64,000 nt of DNA from NCBI GenBank assembly GCA_021234155.1, contig JAJEKV010000055.1, forward strand, positions 479,001 to 543,000, read 5' to 3'. Both the position numbers and the translations under genes were made by a program. This document shows positions 21,084-30,820 of the stretch, piece by piece; the first letter of the stretch is position 1; the number at the start of each line of letters is the position of its first letter. Below the pieces are notes generated by a model. It searched no databases. It was not told the DNA's origin and worked only from the letters and a program-made list of their open reading frames with translations. Source of the DNA: Isoetes taiwanensis. Taxonomy: Eukaryota; Streptophyta; Lycopodiopsida; Isoetales; Isoetaceae.

Positions 21084-21238
21084 GTCGATAGCGTCCTCCC
21101 TTCGGAGTTATGGGCGGGAAAATGGCCATGTGGCCAAATGGCGAGGTCAGATACTACCGAAAGTAATTTCTTGGCCACATGGCCACTTGGCCATTTTCCT
21201 GGCCCATAACTCCTCGGGAGAGGACGTTATCTAGCCCA
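21084..21238. repeat. Inverted repeat, ~65-bp arms with ~30-bp loop
   Basis: The left arm (GATAGCGTCCTCCCTTCGG, AGTTATGGGCGGGAAAATGG, CCATGTGGCCA) reads as the reverse complement of the right arm (TTGGCCACATGGCCACTTGG, CCATTTTCCTGGCCCATAACT, then CCTCGGGAGAGGACGTTATC) with a few mismatches and a small indel. The intervening segment is about 30 bp. This is the form of a fold-back element or a short MITE, or a potential small-RNA hairpin precursor. Frames overlapping it are not genes. Confidence 0.75.
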
Positions 21239-21576
21239 TAACATCGTGCTCAAACCTAATCCAACAGAGCATCACAAGCACATTGGTCGGTCGGATCGGA
21301 TTGCCCCCTAATGCACTCTCATGGAACGGTAAAGGAGACTCTACCTAACTCGCATAATGCAGAAGGAGTTTCAATCTGAGTCGTCCAATGCGGTGAGATT
21401 TTTAACTTTACCCCTCGGTTTAGTACATTCAGTGGCATGAAAAAAAATTTCCATCACCCTTCCTCCCAAGGGTTCGCCCTTCGAGCAACCCAAAAGAACT
21501 TTAAAACATTAAACCATTGCCAAAATCTAGAATCGGATCCCCAAGCGATGGTACCTCACCTACAAAAGATTCCCAA

Positions 21577-21726
21577 CTTCAAATCGAGGGGAGCCACAAT
21601 CAACAAACCAAAAGGACAAAAGTGCATAGAACCAAAGCCATCGCCAGTACGCTTCAAATCGAAGGCACCCACAATCAACAAACCAAAAGGACAAAAATGC
21701 ATAGAACCAAAGCCATAGCCAGTGCG
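21577..21726 (+). repeat. 75-bp tandem duplication
   Basis: Units 21577-21651 and 21652-21726 both start CTTCAAATCGA and contain CACAATCAACAAACC, then AAAAGGACAAAA and CATAGAACCAAAGCCAT, with about five substitutions. Because 75 is a multiple of 3, frames on both strands show a 25-residue repeat. They have no other coding support. Confidence 0.8.
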
Positions 21727-21879
21727 TTTCACTTGTCCACCATCGACAAAAGAAAGATGAGATCATACCACAATAGAAGCTCCCTAAAGCCAGGGTTGCA
21801 TGCCACGATCTGGCCAAACCATGCCCCTTCTTTACCATATAAAGCCCAAAAAAGCGTTGCCACACCAACGTAGCCAACA

Positions 21880-22390
21880 GCAAACCCTAATACAAAATAC
21901 ACACATGTCAAGCTAATAAAACCCAAGTTGGAAGTTGATCAAATGAATTTATCCAAGGGAAGGGCATTAATATGATGGTTTTGCATAGGGAGTCATTGCA
22001 GAATGCTGATAATGTTAGAAGTGTGATGCCATAATAGCATGCGCATAGGTTGATTCGAATTGGAAACAAAAATATGCAATTTACTCTCAATAAAAAAAAT
22101 AAACTTACATAACAGAAACACCCTTTATAGTGTAAGATATTATTGTTGATCAGATTTACATGCTACCCAAAATGTAGATTTGATCTCATAAACGCTACCA
22201 CTTTTTGGAAGAAACAGAACAGTTTTGCAAAACACATAATATTTGCCATGGCCAGAATTGGCAACAAAAGGTCAGGACGCCAATTACTTTTAAAGTTCCA
22301 TCCATAAAGTTGTTTTTAACATCTATTTTAACAGGCTTTACATAACGTACATCCTAACATTGACCAGCAAATAGGATCTCTCATACTGCA
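21880..22390. other. Spacer downstream of the cyclophilin gene
   Basis: AT-rich sequence with no recognisable gene. The stretch just below 22398 must contain the 3' UTR and polyadenylation site of the minus-strand cyclophilin, but I could not place a signal with confidence. Confidence 0.4.
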
Positions 22391-22397
22391 TGGCTGC

Positions 22398-24139
22398 TTA
22401 AATTGGTAATTCCCCACAATTCACTATTCTGCATGGTTGTTGAGGACGATCACATTTATCTGCTTTAACCTGTTCAATCCTCCTCACAGTGTCCATGCCA
22501 TCAAGGACATGACCAAACACAACGTATTTACTATCGCACCATGATGCCTGGAGAAAAATATCAAGAATAAATATGCTGGGCAGAAACACATATTTATCCA
22601 CACCTAGACTAAGTTCTACCTTTATGGTGCAAATAAAGAATTGACTTGCATTTGTATTCTTGCCACAGTTTGCCATACTGACTGCACCTGTAAAATGTTT
22701 CACTGCAAAACAGCAAGAAAAGTCAGTAAACTGGAACTGGTGAAATCTCATGTACTGAAATGTCTGGCATATCAACATGGTGTGCATAGCATAATTACTT
22801 TCCTTCCTCGAGCCATATTGAGCCTAGGTATCCTCTTCAAGAAAAAAAGTATCTTCCAAACTATGTTTATGCGTTTGGGATTTAATCAACCATAAAATCA
22901 GCACAAAGATCGTTGTGTCCGATGCTAGAAAACCACATTCACAAGTAAAGGTCCATTGACAAAAACTTACAAGCAAAGCCTTCGGGCTCATCCTCGAATT
23001 TGGGTCCATATATGCTTTTGCCACCAACACCCTGAAAAAGATAAATAATTTACTTCCCCTCCTTATTTCAGACGTGAGGAATAAGCAATGTCAAACTTAG
23101 CAAATTATAAATTACACTACAACATTAGTGACATGTCCATACTCTGGGAGCTTCTAGTAAAGGAAGTAGTCCCTACATTGTACTTCTCAAAATCGCCCCC
23201 CTGAATCAAGAAGTCCTTGATGACACGATGGAAAGTCGAGCCTTTATAACCAAAGCCTTTTTCACCTGATAGAACACGGATAATACACAAAGCTTTAGAT
23301 TCCAGAAATAAGAACATACAAAAAAGAAAACGAAAATACCTGTGCAAAGTGCCCGAAAGTTTTCTGCTGTCTTTGGAACAGCCTCACCAAATAGCCCAAT
23401 TACAATCCTCCCTGCTGGCTCTCCTGCTATTTCAATATCGAAAAAACACTTATTTGTAACTTTTGCCTGTAATGGTGGTGTCTCCACGGGTGCTTCCTGC
23501 ACATTAGTCTGAAGGTAATTCCCACTACTCTAAAAAGAATCCTCCAGTGCAATGTTCAGAACAACAATGTTATCACTTGAAATATACATGTATATGCATT
23601 ATAAAATGTAACTTACTTGGACCATAGCTTGAGCAGAAAACCCCCGACTTGAAATAGATGGAATGCTTGTCAAACGTGAAGAGTTGAAGACACTTGTGTT
23701 TTGGGCTCCGAATATTGATGAACATTTGCTCATGTGCCGTGACATCCTCAATGGAATAGCACATGATTTTAAAGGCCTGGTGAGGCCACTTCTACAGATT
23801 CCAGAATGAGCAACCACTCGAGTACCAATGCTATCCTGCCATTAACACAACGACACGAAATTTGTCTGAGACCGTTTGATTCTAAAATACTCCTTCAAAT
23901 CCTTAGTTCAACATATAGCAAAGCTAAAATGCAAATCATAAAATTATTAAAACCATTGAGCGTAAAAGCTCCAGTTTCTCTTTGCCTATACACGACTGAA
24001 AACAGAGGATAGAATTAAGCATCAAACTCTCATTGTGAACATGAACGGCAGCGCAAACAGTCAATAAGAAGACAAAACAAAAAGTGAAACATTGGTGAGG
24101 AAGAAAGCTTACAACGAGGCTCATCCTGCAAGCTGCCAT
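22398..24139 (-). CDS. Cyclophilin-type peptidyl-prolyl cis-trans isomerase with N-terminal organelle-targeting extension
   Basis: Seven exons join in phase with GT-AG introns: 24113-24139, 23617-23835, 23340-23508, 23177-23265, 22971-23031, 22620-22702 and 22398-22547. They give 265 residues. Residues 1-96 are rich in S, R and A and poor in acidic residues, as in a chloroplast or mitochondrial transit peptide. The cyclophilin domain runs from about 97 to 265. It catalyses proline cis-trans isomerisation in protein folding. Motifs seen: [50 protein letters not shown] and VVFG. In human CypA numbering R55, F60, Q63, A101, N102, F113 and W121 are kept (R152, F157, Q160, A199, N200, F211, W219), while M61, L122 and H126 are replaced by L158, C220 and Y224. 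One residue is missing in the HTGPG loop. Overall it resembles the plant CYP20 group of plastid cyclophilins, although a mitochondrial destination is also possible. The first 27-bp exon rests only on splice signals. No stop breaks the model. Confidence 0.9.
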
Positions 24140-24158
24140 TGCTGCTCGCTTTCCTTCC

Positions 24159-24196
24159 TAGGGTTTTAACCTGCAGGTTTTAGGACTGTAGGGTTT
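24159..24196 (-). promoter_or_regulatory. Two telo-box motifs upstream of the cyclophilin start
   Basis: On the minus strand AAACCCTA occurs at 24159-24166 and again at 24189-24196, 20 and 50 bases before the cyclophilin ATG. This motif (telo box) is common near the transcription start of plant housekeeping and translation-related genes, where Telobox-binding factors act. The two copies fit a promoter/5' UTR location and support the chosen first exon. The motif is seen directly; the role is by analogy. Confidence 0.5.
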
Positions 24197-24199
24197 TAG

Positions 24200-24590
24200 A
24201 TTTTAATCTTTTGTAATTAATTAATCGAATTACCGGCGACCGGGGATCCTCCTGTATTTTATTCCGATAAGGGAGGAAATTATTAGAATTTATTGCGGCG
24301 GCCTTCTCTTTACTAATTTAGTATCAGTTCTAAACCCATTACTATAGAGGGCATTTTAAGGTAAAGTTTCTCAATTCAAACTGCAACAGGAAATGATGTA
24401 GTCAAAAAAATCTAAATGTTCGTTCCATGACCATTAAAAAACCAACATTATTTGCACTATGCCCTCAAACTGCAAAGTATCATTTTGGATGCTTGACCTC
24501 CACGAACATTTCTCGTGTTTTCATGAAAATTTGTATATAGGCATTGCTCGCAACTTCCTGTCTATTGAAGTATAACAAATAACATACTTA
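24200..24590. other. Promoter-side flank of the cyclophilin gene; nothing else seen
   Basis: AT-rich sequence presumed to contain the cyclophilin promoter on the minus strand. No TATA box could be assigned with confidence, and no frame or repeat of note is visible. Confidence 0.4.
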
Positions 24591-25212
24591 CAAAGATGGC
24601 TAATTCAATTTAAATGGGGCAAGGACATACCAAATAATTGAGATGATGCATATCTATGAGATGCCCTCGTGTGAATGTGCTTGTCCATAGATTTGATCCT
24701 CAAGTGTCAGCACTCTGCCCACTGTGCAAGCAAAGGGATGGGACCATTGAGCATTGTTTCCTTTATGTGATCATCTCCAGCCTATTTGGTCTTGGTTGCT
24801 TTCTCTTTTTCATGTGGCATTGACAAGTCAGCAAGTGCTTCTGACTATTTATCCGGATACTTGGAATAAGTTGCGGAGCGAAGCATTTCATTTAGCATCA
24901 GGATGGTTGTTGTGGTCCATCTGGAGGCGCAGAAGATTGTGTATCTTTCAGGGTTTGGATATTGCTCCTGTAGTTGTCCTCTAGGACGCACAAGTTAGAA
25001 TCGCTAAGGCCTACCATTGCTCTTCGCTTGCTCCTACCAAGCGACAGTTGATATTTGAGTCCTATCTGAGTGTGTTGTCTTATGCATAGGCTAGTGGTTC
25101 TACTCAGTGGATCATGATTATCCTCTGAGATTTTATTCCCGCCTCTGCATTTGTATTTTGCTTTTGGTTTGGAGTTTCAATAAAGTTTGTCGTTCTTCAA
25201 AAAAATATATAT
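24590..25212 (+). mobile_element. LINE 3' end (poly(A)-tailed family), 5'-truncated
   Basis: Frames read VLVHRFDPQVSALCPLCKQR, then DGTIEHCFL and, after a frameshift, WSWLLSLFHVALTSQQVLL and LWSIWRRRRLCIFQG. The CPLC...HC cysteine/histidine pattern followed by the tryptophan-rich stretch is the zinc-binding C-terminal end of plant LINE reverse transcriptases (zf-RVT type). The element ends GTTTGTCGTTCTTCAAAAAAA at about 25185-25207. The same ending and domain recur at 35640-36223, so both belong to one family. The reverse transcriptase core is absent, as expected from 5' truncation on insertion. Confidence 0.75.
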
Positions 25213-25496
25213 AATGAAGTAAGAAGACAATGATATGTGCCACATGTCCATTATGTAGCTTAGATGTGACAAGAATAAGTATCAAAGAACCACATTTAAG
25301 GTATTTTATAATGAATAAAATGGGTGAAGCTATTATTGTCGTGTTTATAGCTTAGATGTAGCTTTGTTGTCAGTTGTTTGGAGTTGTTGTTGCGGTTGTC
25401 TAGCAAAGAATACGAGATATTAAATGGTTAGGAGTTTGGTATGCTCTATATGAATAAGCACTAAGCAGGTGATGCGTACATTTTGTCCAGTTGTTG

Positions 25497-26123
25497 CTAC
25501 ATTAGTAGTGTTCTGTTTGGTTCGAAGTCTTTTGTCGTGATTGGCGATACAACCGACAGTTGCTTTCTGTTATTCGTGATAACATCACGTACAGTAGTCT
25601 TAGTGTGAATGCTCTCTCCACCACCATGATTGCATTGCCTTCTATCATGGAGCTTTGGCTTTTTGTGTCCTGTCATGGCATACACCAGGGCAAGTGGAAA
25701 TGTTCTTTTGAAAATGGTTTTGGGTCCTTGATGTCTGTACTCAACCAGTGTTCGCTTGATGTGCATGTGTTGGAGAGAGTTGCAATGTGGACCATGATGC
25801 CTTTTGGGTTCTCCTGTTTGCTCGTCTATGTCTATGTATGTGACTATGTCTGTTGTTCCATTGACTATTTCTCCCAATATGTCCATATTGGTGATGATTA
25901 TGACTTTGCATCCTACTGCAACATAAGGTATTTTGTGGAATGTCGGGTCTTCAATCCAATCCTCCATTTTGTCTTTTGTTGTTGCATTGATGTGGACTCT
26001 TACCTTGTGGACACGGTTGCTGGGGAACATTTTGACTATATCCACTGTGTTGTAATATCGGACGTCCTCATGGTGCATGCACAACACTATGGTGTTACTG
26101 TCAATTTTGCCGATTGCCTCTTC
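25497..26123 (-). pseudogene. Helitron helicase C-terminal fragment (Pif1-like)
   Basis: On the minus strand the frame reads NTIVLCMHHEDVRYYNTVDI, then VAVGCKVIIITNMDILGEIVNG and FPLALVYAMTGHKKP. These match, in order, three landmarks of Pif1-family helicases in plant Helitrons: the D(V)..YN motif, the VG..V....N.D...G.VNG segment, and the FPL.L.YA.T.HK motif VI. The Walker A part is absent, and the motif VI lysine is followed by a proline instead of the usual SQG, so it cannot be active. It starts exactly where a probable Copia LTR ends (26124) and is the downstream part of the Helitron whose N-terminal part lies at 27125-27333 and 39284-40090. Confidence 0.75.
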
Positions 26124-26644
26124 TGATGATATTATAGAAAAATTAGCTAGCTCAATTCTATTACATCAATCTCCTCAGACTAACCCCTTTAATGGGATTT
26201 AATTTAGTATGGCAATATCAACAAGTTCAATGGTTCAAAGTCCTTAGCACTATAGCTAAGTTATTGATCGCAATACTATAGCCCTTTGACTTGAGGAGCC
26301 CAACCCTTAATTCATTGAATTAAGCTTTGCTCATAGACTTCAATCTGGCATCCAACACACTGAATCGATTGCATCTCACCATTCTATATATATTACAGCA
26401 ATCGACCGATTTGCATAAAAAAATTTCTCGGTGCAACGCTTCTATATTCAAATATCTTGTTGGCTCGAAGATGCATGCACACCTATGAAACCCATAAAGG
26501 AAACTTTATCCTTTTCAACATATAACCATACCATAGGACCTTCGAGCGTAATTTTTACATGTCCCTTAAAAGGTTTCACCCTAAAGATAGTGATGGTTCC
26601 ACACTTGGTTCGCTACTAAATTTAGTGTTGATCAATATCTGACA
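26124..26644 (-). mobile_element. Probable Copia 3' LTR
   Basis: Read on the minus strand, the sequence starts TGTCAGATATTG right after the purine-rich tract GAGGAAGGAG, which follows the end of a Copia integrase/RNase H frame. It ends ...ATATCATCA. That gives TG...CA ends over 521 bp. A TATATATA motif (minus, around 26385) could serve as the LTR promoter. The matching 5' LTR is missing, so the boundaries are inferred from the ends, the polypurine tract and the abrupt start of Helitron coding sequence at 26123. Confidence 0.55.
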
Positions 26645-27125
26645 CTCCTTCCTCAACACTTAAATTTAGAATTCCAAGATTGTCTCTAAATTTTGTAAAC
26701 TTTTTCTCAACCAGGGCCTTTGTGAGTGCATCTGCTGTTTGCACATCTATGTTAATATACTTCATCTGTATATATCCTTTTTGAGTTAAGTCCCTGATGA
26801 AATAGATATTTGATTCTATTTGCTTGGTTCTCTCATGTTGTATAGGATTCTTAACAATTGCTATATAGCTCATACTGTGTCTGTCATGATGATCGTTGGT
26901 TCATTTTGCCTGTATCCAAGTTCTTCAACCAATCTTCTTAACCAAACTAATTCCGTACCTATTAGAGAACTTGCTGCATATTTTGCCTCTGCTGAAGACA
27001 TTGCAACTGCCTTTTGTTTTTTGCTTCTCCAGGAAATGGCTCCTCCTCCAAGATATACACAACATATCCTAAAGTAGATTTCCTTGTGCTCAAGTCCCCT
27101 CCTCAATCTACAAGTAGATCTTTTA
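26645..27125 (-). pseudogene. Copia retrotransposon RNase H region, broken
   Basis: Minus-strand translation gives GGDLSTRKSTLGYVV, then GGGAISWRSKKQKAVAMSS, AEAKYAASSLIGTELVWLRR and LVEELGYRQ. After a frameshift come HERTKQIESNIYFIRD and VQTADALTKALVEKKFTKF. This is the standard order of the Ty1/Copia RNase H domain up to its C-terminal end (DW.GD...RKST.G, ISW.SKKQ..VA.SS.EAEY, H.RTKHIE...HFIR, ADILTKAL). The tryptophan codon before GGD has become TGA, and there are stops after MTDTV. The protease, integrase and reverse transcriptase parts are absent. The fragment joins Helitron sequence at about 27125. Confidence 0.85.
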
Positions 27126-27333
27126 GATGCTTTCTGTAGTATTCATGGGTATTTGGGATGCTCTTGGATATTTTGTGCTTAACAATATGGCGGATATAGC
27201 CTTGTTCTGTGGAGTTGGATGCGTTGTTTTGTAGTGTTGGATATCTTTGTGGAGTATTGTTGTCATTATAGACTTTGAGGTGATGAGTGATTGGCTTGTT
27301 TGGTACATTATGAGCATGCATGTTTGTATAGCG
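27125..27333 (-). pseudogene. Helitron N-terminal domain fragment (middle piece)
   Basis: On the minus strand, MLIMYQTSQSLI (in one frame) and SIPNTHEYYRKHLKDLL (in another) resemble the parts of the Helitron_like_N domain that read LL.MYQ.R and P.....YY.K.L.DL. They would come directly after the segment CLFSLFT that ends the right-hand Helitron piece at 39284. The 11.95-kb CACTA-like element lies exactly between the two. Frameshifts break the reading. The assignment is an inference from order and motif resemblance. Confidence 0.5.
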
Positions 27334-27389
27334 TGCACTACAACCCCAAAATTTGTTCTACAGTTGAAAACAACAGTAAAAACACACTA

Positions 27390-27660
27390 CGGGTTGTTTT
27401 TTTGAAGATTTGAAAAAAACCTACACGTAGTTATACGGAGGTGTGGTTTTTCAAGGATATGCTGTAGTTTTTCTTAGGGAGCCGTAGTTTTTTTTTTTAA
27501 GAATGTGTGGTTTCTTAAGGAGGCGTAGTTTCTTTTTTAAGGATGTGTTGTTTTCTCAGGCGGTATGGTTTTTTGAAGGGATGTTTTTTTTTAAGGTGTT
27601 GTTTTTTAAGGTAGTGTTTTTTTTTAGGTGTGGTTTTTTATGGTTTTCTAAGAATCCATG
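27390..27660 (+). repeat. Left subterminal repeats of the CACTA-like element
   Basis: Variants of AAGGATGTGTGGTTTTTT (AAGGATATGCTGTAG, AAGAATGTGTGGTTTC, AAGGATGTGTTGTTTTC, AAGGTGTTGTTTTTT, TAGGTGTGGTTTTTT) repeat about ten times at intervals of 20-35 bp. CACTA transposase binds such motifs in known elements. Frames on this stretch are phenylalanine-rich and not genes. Confidence 0.6.
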
Positions 27661-27949
27661 TATGACCAAGTACATGCCATTACAAATTGACACACTTCAC
27701 TGGCATTTGGCTTCATACATGTGCGTGTGAGCTTCTAGAGCATGAAACTTGAAGACATCCGTCACTTGGCAACTTGTAGAAGACACATTAATATGAACCA
27801 AAGATGGACACTAGGTTGGCATCATATAGGCATTCCATTCCACGCTTCCACAACTTCTCAGCGCACCATCTGTGCATGACTTGGCATTATACATACTTGA
27901 GGTTCTAGATAAACGTCTGCAATTACTGAGCCCTCAGTAGTCATTATCT

Positions 27950-28130
27950 AAGCTTGTCTAGTATCATCATTACTGCAAAGGTTTTTCCCTTGAAAACCTT
28001 TCGAGGCAGGGGTTTTTTAATCCTAGTAGTAATGATTGTACTAGCCCATTGTATGGGTCCCATGACCTATTGGTCTTCGTGGACGTTAAAAAAACTATTC
28101 TATTCTATTCTATTCTATTCTATTCTTGAA
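27950..28130 (+). mobile_element. LINE 3' end with hairpin and (TTCTA)n tail
   Basis: The 3' UTR piece contains GGTTTTTCCC, GAAAACCTTTCGAGGCAGGGG and TTTTTTAATCCTAGTAGTAA (27979-28035), then TGGGTCCCATGACC, TTGGTCTTCGTGGACG and finally TATTC repeats at 28094-28126. The order is the same as at the end of the larger LINE (43789-43926), so it is a severely truncated copy of that family. The satellite array begins only a few bases after the tail. Confidence 0.75.
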
Positions 28131-28137
28131 GGACTCA

Positions 28138-30131
28138 AACATGGCACACCTACTATAACATGCCAAGGTGGCTCAAACATGCCACGTGGACTCCAACATG
28201 CCACCTAGACTCCAACATGCCAAGGTGGCTCAATCATGCCACGTGGGCTCCAACAGGCCAACTAGGCTCCAATACAAGGTGGCTCAAACATGCCATGTGG
28301 GCTCCAATATGCCAAGGTGGCTCAAACATGCCATGTGGGCTCCAACATGCCACCTAGGCTCCAACATGCCAAGGTGGCTCAAACATGTCACCTAGGCTCC
28401 AACATGCCACCCAGGCTCAAACATGCCAAGGTATCTCAAACATGCCACGCTGGCTCCAACATGCCAAGGTGGCTCACAACATGCCACCTAGGCTCCAACA
28501 TGCCAAGGCGGGCTCCAAAATGCCACCTAGGCTCTAACATGCCAAGGTGGCTCAAACATGCCATGGCTCCAATATGCCACCTAGACGCCAAGGTGGCTCG
28601 AACATGCCACACGGGCTCCAACATGCCACCTAGGCTCCAACATGCCAAGGTGGCTCAAACATGCCACGTGGGCTCCAACATGCCACCTAGGCTCCAACGT
28701 ACCAAGGTGGCTCAAACATGCCACCTAGGCTCCAACATGCCAACTAGGCTCAAACATGCCAAGGTGGCTCAAACATGCCATCAAGGCTCCAACATGCCAA
28801 GGTGACTCAAACATGCCACCTAGGCTCCAACATGCCAAGGTGGCTCAAACATGCCACGCGGCCTCCAAGGCCACCTAGGCTCCAACATGCCAAGGTGGCT
28901 CAAACATGGCACGGGCTCCAACATGCCTTCTAGGCTCCAATCATGCATGCCACCTAGGCTCAAACATGCCAAGGTGGCTCAAACATGCCACGTTTGCTCC
29001 AACATGCCACCTAGGCTCCAACATGCCAAGGTGGCTCAAAGATGCCATCTAGGCTCCAAAATGCTACCTAGGCTCCAACATGCCAAGGTGGCTCCAACAT
29101 GCCAAGGTGGCTCAAACATGCCACGTGACCTAGGCTCCAACATGCCACCTAGGCTCCAACATGCCAAGGTGGCTCAAACATGCCACCTAGGTTCCAACAT
29201 GCCACATATAGGCTCAAACATGCCAAGGTAGCTCAAACATGCCACCTAGGCTCATACATGCCACCTAGGCTCCAACATGACAAGGTGGCTCAAACATGCC
29301 ACCTAGGCTCCAACATTCTCAAACATGCCAAGGTGGCTCAAACATACCACCTAGGCTCCAACATGCCACTATAGGCTCAAACATGCCAAGATGGCTCAAA
29401 CATGCCACCTAGGCTCCAACATGCCACCTAGGCTCAAACATGCCAAGGTGGCTCAAACATGCCACCTTGGCTCCAACATGCCACCTAGGCTCCAACATGC
29501 CAAGGTGGCTCCAACATGCCACCTAGGCTCCAACATGACAAGGTGGCTCCAACATGCCACCTAGGCTCCAACATGCCACAAACATGCCGCTATAGGCTCA
29601 AACATGCCATCTAGGCTCCAACATGCCACCTAGGCTCAAACATGCCAAGTTGGCTCAAACATGCCACGTGGGCTCCAACATGCCCGTGGGCTCCAACATG
29701 CCAAGGTGGCTCCAACATGACAAGGCGGCTCCAACATGCCACCTAGGCTCCAACATGACAAGGTGGCTCAAACATGCCACCTAGGCTCCAAGGTGGCTCA
29801 AACATGCCAAGGTGGCTCCAACATGCCACCTAGGCTCCAACATGCCACAAACATGCCAAGGTGGCTCCAACATGCCAAGGTGGCTCCAACATGCCAAGGT
29901 GGCTCCAACATGCCAAGGTGGCTCAAACATGCCACCTAGGCTCAAACATGCCACCTAGGCTCAAACATGCCAAGGTGGCTCAAACATGCCATGTTGGCTC
30001 CAACATGCCACCTAGGCTCCAACATGCCAAGGTGGATCAGGCATGCCACCTAGGCTCAACCATGCCACCTAGGCTCCAACATGCCAAGGTGGATCAGGCA
30101 TGCCATCTAGGCTCAACCATGCCACCTAGGC
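28138..30131 (+). repeat. Satellite array 1: 19-bp monomers, ~105 units
   Basis: Tandem 19-bp monomers of three main kinds: A (AACATGCCACCTAGGCTCC), B (AACATGCCAAGGTGGCTCA) and C (AACATGCCACGTGGGCTCC). A and B often alternate, making a 38-bp dimer. The cores of A (GCCACCTAGGC) and B (GCCAAGGTGGC) are reverse complements except for one base, so each A-B pair can form an 11-bp stem with an 8-base loop. Many units are truncated. Because the monomer contains no stop in most frames, low-complexity open frames (period 19 residues, for example SNMPRWLKHATWAPTCQGG) appear on both strands. These are not genes. Confidence 0.95.
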
Positions 30132-30820
30132 ACTCCAAGTGGAATTTTTGGTAGAGGAGTTTGGCAAGGGATAGAATAGAGGGATCTTGAAGAACTTAAA
30201 GCGTCGACATCCTTCCCCAAGTCGAACCGGGCCAGGAGTTTGCGCTGGCTTCTCACCGAGGCAGAGGCCGATTCGAGGAGATCTAACATGAAAAGGTTGT
30301 CGAGGCGCCTTTCTTGCCAACGCCCCGAGGGGGAAAATGCCAATGCCCCTTACGGATCTCGGTTTCGCTATCCAATCGTTGAATCCGGAGCGAAAGGGTT
30401 CAAAAAAAATCCAAGATCGGTCCGGAGAACTTACCAAACCGCTAAGCCCCTGGCGGGTTGACCGTAGAAACCCAAGTGTTTTGTCGTTCGGGCAGTACAA
30501 AGGCTCTGAATGGAGATTCGACCGCCATGTCGTCCTGAATGGCGAAATTACCCTAGGGACCAAGTTACACGGTCATTTTTTAAACGAAAGAAACACTAAC
30601 CCTCTACATGGAAAAGATCTCGCAAACCACCTCCTAGGCCAATTGACTTTTAGGTCGAGCTGCTTTCGAGAAGGTTTTAAGGGTCCGTCTTCAAGGCCAA
30701 CACCCTCCCTCACGGCGATGACATTGTGCAAGATCCCGGTCGAATCGACTAGGATATGGCCTCCAAACGTAAACCCCCGGTGATGCTAGGTTATTGAAGG
30801 GTTTATGTTATGGAGGTCGA
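30132..30820 (+). repeat. Unique module between arrays, left copy of an inverted pair
   Basis: This sequence, starting GCACTCCAAGTGGAATTTTT, matches the reverse complement of 32629-33505 along its length. Shared landmarks are GGGATCTTGAAGAACTTAAAG, CTTCCCCAAGTCGAACC, ATCCAAGATCGG (opposite GATCTTGGAT), GAAACCCAAGTGTTTTGTCG and CATTGTGCAAGATCC. The left copy lacks about 170 bp present in the right copy after CAATTGACT. It ends in a hairpin-forming block (30759-30820). Overlapping frames on both strands have no recognisable domain; I cannot say whether the module derives from a gene or an element. Confidence 0.85.
30759..30820. repeat. Hairpin block (CCTCC-AACGTAAACCC / GGGTTTA-GTT-TGGAGG), copy 1
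   Basis: CCTCCAAACGTAAACCC is followed after a ~24-base spacer (with GATGCTAGGTTATTGAA) by GGGTTTATGTTATGGAGG, its near reverse complement. Similar blocks lie at 31082-31140 and 32629-32690. The flanking bases after the stem (CTTTGCACTTGGGACA versus TTTTGCACTTAGGACA at 31150) are also alike, so this is a repeated unit, not a chance palindrome. Confidence 0.75.

Noticed and set aside
22824-23030. 68-codon minus frame beginning [14 protein letters not shown] as a separate gene
   Set aside because: It is the wrong frame of a cyclophilin exon (22971-23031), whose correct frame gives [13 protein letters not shown].
25560-26126. 188-codon plus-strand open frame as a gene
   Set aside because: It lies antisense to a recognisable Helitron helicase fragment and is its shadow.
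28138-30131. CRISPR array
   Set aside because: Repeats are contiguous 19-mers with no unique spacers of constant length, and the sequence is from a plant nuclear genome.
28138-30154. Long open frames (up to 171 codons) across the satellite array as protein genes
   Set aside because: They occur on both strands, have a strict 19-residue period and arise only because the 19-bp monomer lacks stops. Nothing suggests translation.
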